DNA from: Planctomycetota bacterium
GTDB taxonomy: Bacteria; Planctomycetota; Planctomycetia; Pirellulales; Pirellulaceae
Assembly: GCA_026692905.1 (NCBI GenBank)
Contig: JAPLNL010000067.1
Location: 1-39,716 of the forward strand
Direction: 5' to 3'
Length of the DNA stretch: 39,716 nucleotides
The translations under genes were made by a program, and so were the position numbers. Shown here in pieces: positions 26,726-34,405 of this stretch. Position 1 is the first letter of the stretch. Each line of letters starts with the position of its first letter. Under the pieces are notes generated by a model. That model saw only the letters and a list, made by a program, of their open reading frames with translations, searched no databases and was not told where the DNA came from.

Positions 26726-28396
26726 CTACTTCACCTTCCGAACGTTTTTAATGAGCACCATAGACCGGTCTGTGCCGCCGAACGTGTCTCGTTGGAACGT
26801 TGGCAGCGTGCGAGCTAGAAAACCTGCGATATCCGAAGCTTTTTCGTCCGCCATGTCTCGGACGATCTGCAACATCGAATTCTGATCGAGCGTTGAGTAA
26901 CTGACGGACCGAGCCCCTTTCTTCTTCTGCTGAGGCAACTGCGTACCGTTGGCGTTTTCCAAAATATTCGAGGTAAAAGCAAGAAGAATCTCACCGGGCT
27001 GCAAGCAGAAACGATTGCTGTTGAACAAGGTATCTGGTTGTGCGGCAACTCGCGAGCCTAACGACCCGATCGGACGGAAGCCGCGATGCGAAATCACAAA
27101 GGATTGGATATCACCAGCACAGCAAATCGAACCATAGCCGGTCACGGGATTGATTTGGACCAAGCCCATGGAGGCAGTCCAGTCCGCGTCCTGCATTCCC
27201 CATAGTGTGTCGTTGACGGTTCGCATGATCGACACGGGGTTATTGTTGCTCTGCCACATCGTCCGAACGATCGATTGGATGCTCGTCGCAACCAGTGCTC
27301 CCTCAGGGCCAGGCTGATTCGCATTTCCTAGGGAGATCGTCATCATTTCTTGATGATTGACGTCCCAGTGATGGAATCCGCCGCCAATGCTTCCGTTTTG
27401 GAACGTCCAGCCGTTGACGTCGAAGTCTTCGTGCAAAATCTGATTGTCCGGCAGCATGCTGGCTTGGATCAAGCTGGCGGTGTCGATCTGCTTTTGCATG
27501 ACCCTCGACTGATGGACTTCGTGCCCTAGGATCGACTGCTCGATCTCGCTCATCACGCGGCCTGCGGCCAAGTTGGCGACTTCGACTTCCGTAGCGCTGT
27601 ACGAACGTGGTTTGTCGGACCAAAACCACATCGTTCCATGGGGCATCGTGGTCGACCCAACGGGTACTACCAGCGCAGATGCGAAATCCTCTGGACTTGG
27701 CCAATTGGGCATCATCTCGATATCGGTCAGCAGGACCGCATTTCCCAACAGAGCTTCCAAGTCGGCCAGCGAGCCAGGCAAATCTCTTGCCGGATCCGAT
27801 AGTCGGGATTTCGGTAGTCCGATGCAGGCTCGCATCTTCAACGATGAGGTGTCGTCATCGAGCATGTACAGAGCTCCGGCGACCGCTCCAACCGAACGTG
27901 CGACACTCTCCAAAATCGACTCCAAGCGATCCGCTGTTTCCCGGCCGCGATCGCTATGGCTAGTCACTCCCATCCCCGTTGCAAGTTCAGCTTCTTGCCT
28001 CCGAACGGTTTCTTCGGCGATGTCCAATCGAGCGACAAGACGTTCGATGGAGGCTAGCAATTGCTGTGCTTTGTCCATTGGAACAGAAGGCGACTCCGTC
28101 GAGTCATCGATGTCGATCGCATTAACCGGTACAATCGTTTCAAGCAGACGCCAACGTTTGCTCATGGCATGCTGATTGGGGAAATGGTGTCCAGGAATTC
28201 CTTTTCGCAAATCCGATTGCATTGGGCGCTCACTTAACGCCCAATTGGTTGCTTTGGAAAACGCCCGAAGAACCTCGTGAACCTCATCACTGGGAAGTCC
28301 CGCTTGGGAACCAGCGTGATTGAGGTCGGTCGACGGAGCATTGGAAGTGGAATCTTCGAGATGGAGACGAAGATGCGATGGATACCGGCGTTTCAC
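26726..28396 (-). CDS. GAF + SpoIIE-type PP2C-like protein, probably catalytically dead
   Basis: The product has 556 residues. Residues about 107-145 form a coiled coil (DKAQQLLASIERLVARLDIAEETV). A GAF-like domain spans about 155-295 (ESILESVARSVGAVAGALYMLDDD to VANLAAGRVMSEIEQS). The C-terminal 310-550 aligns with SpoIIE/RsbU phosphatases (ASLIQASMLPD, NPVSIMRTVNDTLW, LQPGEILLAFTSNILENANG). The metal-binding motifs are degraded: GGGFHH (338-343) where GGDFYD is usual, LGNANQPG where GDVxGHG is usual, TSN instead of TDG, and TDRS for the final DDxT. Only one of the usual acidic residues seems to remain, so it may bind a partner or ligand without phosphatase activity. Start choice: the first ATG is used; later in-frame ATGs exist. 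Confidence 0.8.
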   Translation of the reverse strand: MKRRYPSHLRLHLEDSTSNAPSTDLNHAGSQAGLPSDEVHEVLRAFSKATNWALSERPMQSDLRKGIPGHHFPNQHAMSKRWRLLETIVPVNAIDIDDSTESPSVPMDKAQQLLASIERLVARLDIAEETVRRQEAELATGMGVTSHSDRGRETADRLESILESVARSVGAVAGALYMLDDDTSSLKMRACIGLPKSRLSDPARDLPGSLADLEALLGNAVLLTDIEMMPNWPSPEDFASALVVPVGSTTMPHGTMWFWSDKPRSYSATEVEVANLAAGRVMSEIEQSILGHEVHQSRVMQKQIDTASLIQASMLPDNQILHEDFDVNGWTFQNGSIGGGFHHWDVNHQEMMTISLGNANQPGPEGALVATSIQSIVRTMWQSNNNPVSIMRTVNDTLWGMQDADWTASMGLVQINPVTGYGSICCAGDIQSFVISHRGFRPIGSLGSRVAAQPDTLFNSNRFCLQPGEILLAFTSNILENANGTQLPQQKKKGARSVSYSTLDQNSMLQIVRDMADEKASDIAGFLARTLPTFQRDTFGGTDRSMVLIKNVRKVK

Positions 28397-28832
28397 GTTG
28401 GCAAGCTTCTAGGGATATGGGATTGACGGATTGGAGATGTCGCTCCAAGCAAGTTGTATTGTGGAGTTGGTTTCGCGTTGGAGTCGACGAGACCGAATTG
28501 CTTGGACACAGCACGGTATCGAACTCTACTACCATTTCAGATGATGTTAAACCTTAACGGTCGGCAAAACCTTGAGTTGGGGATAGTCGTGCACGGCACA
28601 TTCGGACTATGTGATTTTGCAAAGAATACGAATTCATGCCGCGCCGACTTTCGCTCGGATGAAAGTGAAAAAAAACCTATGCGCGCCGTTAAAGTCAGAA
28701 CAGTAGTCGCCCACGGAAAGCATTATATCTCGGTGATTCGACAGCATTCTCCCGCCGATACTCTGGTCGTGGCGTGAGTTTGGGTGAATAGCCTAAGAAC
28801 ACGACACAGCCCACTTGTTTAGACCCAACCCT
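28397..28832. other. Divergent intergenic region before csrA
   Basis: About 440 bp separate the pseudophosphatase gene from the csrA leader. It should hold both promoters. An open frame at 28679-28777 (32 codons, MRAVKVRTVVAHGK...) has no ribosome-binding site that I can see and is not called as a gene. No repeat of the families above is present. Confidence 0.45.
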
Positions 28833-28867
28833 GTTGCACTGGATGCAACCTAAACGAAGAAAAGGAG
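28833..28867 (+). promoter_or_regulatory. csrA leader with CsrA-type GGA hairpin and Shine-Dalgarno GGA
   Basis: GTTGCA (28833-28838) and TGCAAC (28844-28849) form a 6-bp stem with the loop CTGGA, so a GGA sits in a hairpin loop. A second GGA lies in the Shine-Dalgarno AAAGGAG (28861-28867), 23 bases downstream and just before ATG 28874. Paired GGA sites of this kind are how CsrA represses its targets in studied bacteria, which suggests autoregulation. Confidence 0.6.
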
Positions 28868-28873
28868 TCTCCA

Positions 28874-29098
28874 ATGCTGGTACTCTCGCGACATCGAGAC
28901 GAAAGCATCATGATCGGTGATGACATCGTTATCACGATTGTGGACATTCGTGGGGATAAAGTGCGGCTTGGTATCGAAGCCCCAAACGATATTCCTGTGC
29001 ATCGACAAGAAGTCTATGAGGCGATCAAACGTGAAAATCGCAAAGCGAACCACATCCAACCGGCTGAACTCAACAGTCTGAAGGAAGATCGTCCCTAA
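28874..29098 (+). CDS. csrA: Carbon storage regulator, RNA-binding protein
   Basis: The 74-residue product matches CsrA/RsmA throughout: MLVLSRHRDESIMIGDDIVI at the first strands, DKVRLGIEAPNDIPVHRQEVYEAI at the RNA-binding surface with its conserved arginine, then a flexible tail (KANHIQPAELNSLKEDRP). CsrA dimers bind GGA motifs in 5' leaders and block or alter translation; in flagellated bacteria a common target is flagellin mRNA, with FliW as antagonist. A strong AAAGGAG lies 6 bases before the ATG. fliM occurs elsewhere in this window, but no fliW is visible. Two hairpins follow the stop codon. Confidence 0.96.
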   Translation: MLVLSRHRDESIMIGDDIVITIVDIRGDKVRLGIEAPNDIPVHRQEVYEAIKRENRKANHIQPAELNSLKEDRP

Positions 29099-29113
29099 CT
29101 GGACAAACGCACA

Positions 29114-29138
29114 GGCTGCTATCCATCCGGATACAGCC
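29114..29138 (+). terminator. First hairpin after csrA
   Basis: GGCTG-c-TATCC pairs with GGATA-CAGCC around an ATCC loop, ten base pairs with one bulge, starting 16 bp after the csrA stop. It has no T-run, so it may protect the 3' end or act with the following hairpin. Confidence 0.5.
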
Positions 29139-29192
29139 CAAGCGATTGACCTATCGTTCCCAATACTGAGGTTAAACTCAGGTCTGATACGC

Positions 29193-29254
29193 GACAAGCC
29201 TCGAATTGGCTCAGGTGCCTGCGACATGCAATCACTTCCAATTCGAGGCTTGTC
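29193..29254 (+). terminator. Second hairpin after csrA with T-run
   Basis: GACAAGCCTCGAATTGG (29193-29209) pairs perfectly, 17 bp, with CCAATTCGAGGCTTGTC (29238-29254) around a 28-base loop and is followed by ACTTTTTA. It is the best intrinsic-terminator candidate in the window, though the long loop is atypical. Confidence 0.65.
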
Positions 29255-29324
29255 ACTTTTTATTACCAGCATGACATACAACCGGCGCAACGGCACCCGG
29301 CATGTCAATCCTGCGAAGCACTTC

Positions 29325-29393
29325 GTAGCGAAACTCGTCAAGAGTTTCGATCGTTTTGGCGATTCAGCCGAAAGTCTTGACGACTTTCGCTAT
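29325..29393. repeat. Family B REP-pair element, copy 3
   Basis: This has the same layout as copy 1: a C-type half (GAAACTC/GAGTTTC around GTCAA) on the left and a G-type half (GAAAGTC/GACTTTC around TTGAC) on the right. Ends are GTAGC and GCTAT. It sits between csrA and the RNase HII-like gene, 3' of both. Confidence 0.9.
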
Positions 29394-29456
29394 GCAAAAG
29401 CCAGTTTTTAGCATCGCAAGATGTTTCACCTCGTTGCGGGCAGGTGTACCCCAGGG

Positions 29457-30446
29457 TCACTTTTTCCGCCACCACTGGTCAGGGTCTAGTCCCAACTTCT
29501 TAACGGCCTCGTCGATTTGTTTTGCAAATCGTATCGCATCGACATAGTAACCCGCCGTTGGCTTGAATCCGACAACAACTTTGTTTTGCCAAAATCCGTT
29601 GAGCCGATTCATCAGTTCCTCGCGCGTCCATTTCGCCATGATGGATGCTGCTGCAGATGGGAAAATCGAATCGCCGTCGACCTTGAACTGGATTTGCATC
29701 GCATGCTCTGCCCATTTCGCTTGGTAGCGGCTACAGCCCCGACTCTCTATCTCAATATCAAACCATTCTTCATCGAAACTATAAGTCAGGATAGCCTGGT
29801 AGCGATTTCGACCGCCATGCTTATCGCAGTACACTTCAACATCTTCACCCTTTTCACCTAGTTCCAGGATCACTTGCTTGACAAGCCCCAGCGATGCTTC
29901 GCTGAGCAATGTCGATTTATTCCCGGTTCGATCTACGTGCCGATTGAATTCAATCTCATCGATGACTCGCATTCGAACGCCCGCCAATTGGATTCCGAGC
30001 GATTTGGTTTTTTGGCTTGCGGCTTGAAAGTAATCGGCTTGATCGGGAATAATATGATCGAGAACATTGGAATGCTCAGATGGTTGCTTGGCATACCATG
30101 GAATCGAAGACAGGCGATTCCAATCTTCCTCGGCAAACGCTGCAATCTGCGTATCCCATTCCGTTGGCACATTCCCATCGATCGCAAAACTCAGAAACCT
30201 CGCTCCTAAAATCAATCCTTCGACGGCATAGGTATCCCGATGGATCTTTTTCGAGTCACCGATCGGAACATGACTTGAATTTTGTTTGAACGGTTTTGCC
30301 AAAAACTCAGGCTCGAGCAAACTGGTCATTTGAGAAGTGTTCAGGTCGGACGGAACTCGCCAAGCTGTTGCGCAGATTGTAAGCGGTCCCATGCTCGGTC
30401 CGTAGCCGGCTTCATCCACTCCGATCACCAGCTTTTCTTTCAACAT
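29457..30446 (-). CDS. Long divergent ribonuclease HII-like protein
   Basis: The 329-residue product is longer than typical RNase HII (about 200-250). The RNase H fold residues are present: D11-E12 in VIGVDEAGYGPSMGP, D64-S-K in GDSKKIHRD, D208 in VYCDKHGGRNRY, and the helix signature FPSAAASIMAKWTREELMNRL. RNase HII removes ribonucleotides from DNA. The family's usual GRG just after the DEAG is here GYG (residues 14-16), and there is an insertion of about 100 residues between the second and third acidic motifs. It may have altered substrate preference, or be a distinct planctomycete branch. The start ATG overlaps the upstream gene's TGA by one base, so the two are translated together. Confidence 0.78.
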   Translation of the reverse strand: MLKEKLVIGVDEAGYGPSMGPLTICATAWRVPSDLNTSQMTSLLEPEFLAKPFKQNSSHVPIGDSKKIHRDTYAVEGLILGARFLSFAIDGNVPTEWDTQIAAFAEEDWNRLSSIPWYAKQPSEHSNVLDHIIPDQADYFQAASQKTKSLGIQLAGVRMRVIDEIEFNRHVDRTGNKSTLLSEASLGLVKQVILELGEKGEDVEVYCDKHGGRNRYQAILTYSFDEEWFDIEIESRGCSRYQAKWAEHAMQIQFKVDGDSIFPSAAASIMAKWTREELMNRLNGFWQNKVVVGFKPTAGYYVDAIRFAKQIDEAVKKLGLDPDQWWRKK

Positions 30447-33400
30447 CAGAAACTCTTCCGCGTTTCGGTTGGTTTCTTCTCGTTCCCTTTTTCGTTCTTA
30501 GGTTTGTCCCCTTGGAAGAACTTGAACGGCAGGTTAAAGAGATCGAGTTCCATTTTTGGCAGAGCGGTTTCCGATTTCTCTGCTGCTGCAATCTCGGCGT
30601 TCGGAGGAAGGGGTTCGATATCGATTGTACCGACGACAATCAAGCGTTCTGGCAACTGAGTCAAACGCAATTCGGCACCGCGAAACCATTGCAGCCACGG
30701 TGCTTTGTACTCAATGGGAGGCAAAGTCATTGTCGCGTCAAAGCCTAAAGCGGTTGGTTTTCCGTTCATCATTGCAAACTGCTTTGGCCAAGCCGTACTC
30801 GTCCAAACTTCCGTTCCGCTGGCTTGAGCGGGTTCGAGCGAATACGTACCTCCTAGCGAACACTGCAACTTGGCATCCAATAGTCTTTCCGCCGATGCGA
30901 GCGCCTGCTGCGGCGCAACCTTGAGCTGCTGTTGAAGCGAATCGAGCAACATTAAATTACCTCGCGTGGTTTGCGCCGCTCGTCGAAACCAAAAAGTATT
31001 GAACCAAGCAGACAGCTTGCTCTTTTCCAAATCGCCGATCTTCGCACGCCCTTGTGCGAAGTCCTCTGCCGGGACTGGCTTGAAGTAGAGCGCGCAATTT
31101 TCCAAGATCGAACGGTCAAACGACAGAACGCTAAAACCCCCCATTTGCCATCGCCAAGCACCTATAAATAATTTTGAAAATCCAAAGGCATCCGGAGGAC
31201 CGCCTCCGAGTCCTAGAGGCAGTCGATCGAGGTAACCCGGACGGGGCCAAGCACCTAAATAGGCAGGCAACGATTGCAACATCCGAAGCGTCGCAAGCAA
31301 TCCTTTCGTTTCGCCCGGAACTGGCGGCACCATATCCTTTAAACCGGCAAACATGACGTGATCGGGAGAAAACGATCTACTTGTACTTTGACCAGCCAAG
31401 TGAGCCTGGAAATTGATCACATCGTCAGGGGGGAGTTGGATATGAGTTCGAACAGGAGGTGCCAACATACTTGAGAGCCAACCATATTTTTCTTGCCCAA
31501 GCGGCGCAATGTAAGCTTCGAGAGCCAGACGCTCCAATCGCTCTCCTGGTTCCCCTGAAAAACGCCGCACGCCAACCATGAGTGGATCGGTCTGCTGCCA
31601 TTGAGTGGCGTAAAAGTTTGCTTGGTCTCGATACGACTGGGCCTCCTCGACCGAACAATCGTTGATCTCGATATCGGCGATCGGCAAAAAGCTGCCGCGT
31701 TTACCTCGCAAAGAATCATGCCACGAGCCAGAAAAGGATAACGTCTGAGAGCCATCAACGCGGGTTTGAAAACCGGGAGGCAAATAGCCATCTGTGCTCA
31801 GCCGCTCAATAGTTGGAATCCCATCTTGGATGCCGGTCTCGGCAGCACAAGTCAAACTGGCGAGTTCGGCGATTTCGATGGCAGCGATGGCCTTGAGTCT
31901 GCGCCGCAGCTCGATTTGATACTGAGGAGAAACGAGATTGCGAAAGAACTCGGATGATAGGTACACGAAGATGTCATACTTGTTCTCGACAGGCATCATC
32001 AACCGTGCAAAACGAAATGCGCTGGAATCCCCCAACGACACGCCACCGCCGGTGACTTCTAAAAATCGTTCAACAAGCCGACGGCTTGTCGTCAAGAAGA
32101 TGTACGATCCTCGCTCAACCATAAACGAGCGGACTTGATTGTCTGGAGTACTTAGCAGTGAAACCTTTTCGCCACCGACGGAGATTTCCTCCAGTTTGCA
32201 TCCTATCTCCGCCATCTTTTTGGCGGCTGCAACTCGCTCAGAGGTTAGAGAACTTTTTAGCAAGGCGATGTTTTTGGCTTCGAAGACGACACCGAGCGAA
32301 GGGCCTTCTTGCAAATACAAATCTTGGCCAATGATTGCCATATCACCGATGATGGAATCGCCGAACAGTTTGGCGACTGCCGAAGTTTTTGTGTTCAGCA
32401 ATCGTTCCATTCTTTTGTTGGTCTCGTAGTTGAACCCTCTCAGGACGGCCATTTGAGCGAGGTCACCGCCGCGTGTTTCGCTCAAGGATTGAAACCACAG
32501 GTAATTGGAGAAACTTGCGAATCGCAGGTAGTAGCACTCGGGCGGTACGACTTTCGCAATCGGCTCGATGGTCAAATTTTCAGGTGTGTAAGGTACCTGT
32601 GCCTCAACCCATCGAGGCGGTTCAGGCCTTGGCACTAATTTAAGATTTTGAGGAGGAGTCTTGCGCAGCGACTCTTGAAAGAGTTCAGCACGGAGTTCAG
32701 CAACGCCGGCGACCAAGGCGATGGTCGGCAACGGATCTGTTTGCTTTCGCTTGGAAGTGGTTTTCTTGACCAACTCGGGCAATTCGAATCCATAGCGATA
32801 CGCTAGCATGTGGGTCAGATAACTTTCGACGATGGAAGGGTAGTCGCTACGTTCCACTTGCCGCTTGGCTTGCTCAACATATCCGCCCCACCACGATCGC
32901 ATCAATGCTTGGAATTGAGCTGATGAATGCAATGCTTGCGTGGCACCTTTGGGTGCAAGGTTGGGGGAAGGTTCAGGGAGCACGATCGGCTTGACATCAA
33001 TGGTCGTTTCGAGATCGCCAGACAGTCGGACTTGAAAGGGCTCATTGCCTCGAAAGAGGAATTGGACACGGACTAGTTCAAGTGGATCGATTTGTTCTTT
33101 GGCGTTTTGGATGGCGCTACGGATGCGACCGATCAAGGCACCGTTACCGAGTCGCGGCCGGTCACTTGGTTGGGCGGTATGCACCGCCGGTGGCTCGCTG
33201 GTCAGAAAGTCGATCGCTGGAAACATCACACGATCACTCGGATCGCTAACGAGAATTCTGAGTGTCGTCGCGGGTGTCAGTTGACCAGCGGGAATCGTTA
33301 GCCTCGCAACTCCATAGGGTTCCGACGCGATCGCTTCTACATTGCCAGACGCGGACTGAGCCAAAAGTGCCCCTGGTTTCAAGGCAATCACGCAGAACAG

Positions 33401-33472
33401 TTGCAAAACAGTCAGGCAAAGAAACAGCGAGTTCAGCACATGCAGAATACTTTGGCGTAGGTTATCAATCAT
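30446..33472 (-). CDS. Large exported protein of unknown function
   Basis: The 1008-residue product begins with a long hydrophobic signal peptide (SLFLCLTVLQLFCVIALKPGALLAQS). No named catalytic motif is visible. The middle part (GDSIIGDMAIIGQDLYLQEG, SLLSTPDNQVRSFMVERGSYIFLTTS, FDIFVYLSSEFF-like) resembles DUF3352-type planctomycete proteins that act outside the cytoplasm, but I cannot confirm this. The C-terminus is lysine-rich (FQGDKPKNEKGNEKKPTETRKSF). It lies upstream of the RNase HII-like gene, whose start codon overlaps its stop. The preceding methyltransferase operon ends 228 bp away at a hairpin repeat, so it probably has its own promoter. Confidence 0.8.
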   Translation of the reverse strand: MIDNLRQSILHVLNSLFLCLTVLQLFCVIALKPGALLAQSASGNVEAIASEPYGVARLTIPAGQLTPATTLRILVSDPSDRVMFPAIDFLTSEPPAVHTAQPSDRPRLGNGALIGRIRSAIQNAKEQIDPLELVRVQFLFRGNEPFQVRLSGDLETTIDVKPIVLPEPSPNLAPKGATQALHSSAQFQALMRSWWGGYVEQAKRQVERSDYPSIVESYLTHMLAYRYGFELPELVKKTTSKRKQTDPLPTIALVAGVAELRAELFQESLRKTPPQNLKLVPRPEPPRWVEAQVPYTPENLTIEPIAKVVPPECYYLRFASFSNYLWFQSLSETRGGDLAQMAVLRGFNYETNKRMERLLNTKTSAVAKLFGDSIIGDMAIIGQDLYLQEGPSLGVVFEAKNIALLKSSLTSERVAAAKKMAEIGCKLEEISVGGEKVSLLSTPDNQVRSFMVERGSYIFLTTSRRLVERFLEVTGGGVSLGDSSAFRFARLMMPVENKYDIFVYLSSEFFRNLVSPQYQIELRRRLKAIAAIEIAELASLTCAAETGIQDGIPTIERLSTDGYLPPGFQTRVDGSQTLSFSGSWHDSLRGKRGSFLPIADIEINDCSVEEAQSYRDQANFYATQWQQTDPLMVGVRRFSGEPGERLERLALEAYIAPLGQEKYGWLSSMLAPPVRTHIQLPPDDVINFQAHLAGQSTSRSFSPDHVMFAGLKDMVPPVPGETKGLLATLRMLQSLPAYLGAWPRPGYLDRLPLGLGGGPPDAFGFSKLFIGAWRWQMGGFSVLSFDRSILENCALYFKPVPAEDFAQGRAKIGDLEKSKLSAWFNTFWFRRAAQTTRGNLMLLDSLQQQLKVAPQQALASAERLLDAKLQCSLGGTYSLEPAQASGTEVWTSTAWPKQFAMMNGKPTALGFDATMTLPPIEYKAPWLQWFRGAELRLTQLPERLIVVGTIDIEPLPPNAEIAAAEKSETALPKMELDLFNLPFKFFQGDKPKNEKGNEKKPTETRKSF

Positions 33473-33632
33473 TAAGCCACTCGATCGAGGTTGTGGGTCT
33501 GCAATTAGCGAGCTTCGTGCTAGCTAAATCGGGAATCGCCCTTCACGCAGTATGATTGTCGCGATCTTCTGGGCTTGGGCAAGGAGATTTCCCAAGTCCA
33601 TGGAAACTCGGCAAGTAAGCGACACGATATAG

Positions 33633-33700
33633 AAGCGATTGAGGACAATCGCTTTACACTGGATTTCGCAACAGACATAAGCGATTGAGGACAATCGCTT
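33633..33700. repeat. Family F repeat, two 46-bp-period copies at the methyltransferase 3' end
   Basis: Two identical hairpins, AAGCGATTG/CAATCGCTT with an AGGA loop on the plus strand, lie at 33633-33654 and 33679-33700. The DNA between them repeats too: TTTACACTGGATTTCGC corresponds to TTTACTCTGGTTTCCGC. The second copy begins at the methyltransferase stop codon (TTA 33700-33702), so the gene's final bases have been duplicated. On the sense strand of that gene the loop is TCCT, as for the copy after the MFS gene. Confidence 0.85.
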
Positions 33701-34401
33701 TACTCTGGTTTCCGCACTAGCACTAAATACTGGGCGCCTAGCGGTAGCCATGACAGGCAGGGTTCCCATGGTCTCAGGGCGCGAAGCAGGCTGGGGAAGT
33801 AAAAGCAAGTATCTACTTTTGCGACTTCAAAGCCTGCTCCTTTGAGCAAACGCTTGGACTCGGGGATCGATAAAGTGATCGCGTCTCGGTCAAATGGAAT
33901 GCGACTCATGACCAGACGCGTCCCTGGATTCCAGGGGTTGTTTTCCCAAAAGGCAAACCAGCCTCCGGGCTTGATCGATCTGTAGATGCTCTCGACAATC
34001 GAGGATCGCGACTCGACTGGGATATGATGAAAGACCCCGTTGCAGAATGCGAGATCGAACTCTTCGGATGGGTTTGGGTTGTCGGATGACACGAACAATG
34101 TCTTATTGGCTGGATAACGAGCACGTGCTTGAACAAGTGACTGCTCCGAAGTGTCAATTCCGGTCACGTGCTCGGCTTGCAGTTCACTCAGTAAAAACGC
34201 CACGCTATTACCCGTACCACAGCCAAAGTCCAATACGGATTTGAGAACCGGAGGATACCCAAGTAGGTTCTCCAGTCGCTGCCGAACCCATCTGACTCTT
34301 CCGATGGCAAAGTACTCTGACGATTCGCCCGAGACGTCCAACCCTTTCTGAAGGGCCGATTCATAGCTATTTGCGAAGTCATCAAATTCCGACGGCGGCA
34401 T
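33700..34401 (-). CDS. Class I SAM-dependent methyltransferase (operon with kdsB)
   Basis: The chosen start (34401, MPPSEFDDFANSYESAL) is 4 bp after the kdsB stop and gives 233 residues; the frame is open further but would run into kdsB. The N-terminal FDDFANSYESAL pattern is typical of Methyltransf_11/12 enzymes. Motif I is VLDFGCGTGNSVAFLLSELQ, followed by VTGIDTSEQSL and LAFCNGVFHHIPVESR. The product may methylate a lipid or sugar of the envelope, given its neighbour, but this is inference. The stop codon is shared with a hairpin repeat. Confidence 0.87.
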   Translation of the reverse strand: MPPSEFDDFANSYESALQKGLDVSGESSEYFAIGRVRWVRQRLENLLGYPPVLKSVLDFGCGTGNSVAFLLSELQAEHVTGIDTSEQSLVQARARYPANKTLFVSSDNPNPSEEFDLAFCNGVFHHIPVESRSSIVESIYRSIKPGGWFAFWENNPWNPGTRLVMSRIPFDRDAITLSIPESKRLLKGAGFEVAKVDTCFYFPSLLRALRPWEPCLSWLPLGAQYLVLVRKPE

Positions 34402-34405
34402 CCTT

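Noticed and set aside
28679-28777. 32-codon open frame upstream of csrA
   Set aside because: It has no Shine-Dalgarno sequence, no recognisable domain, and the length is within chance expectation.
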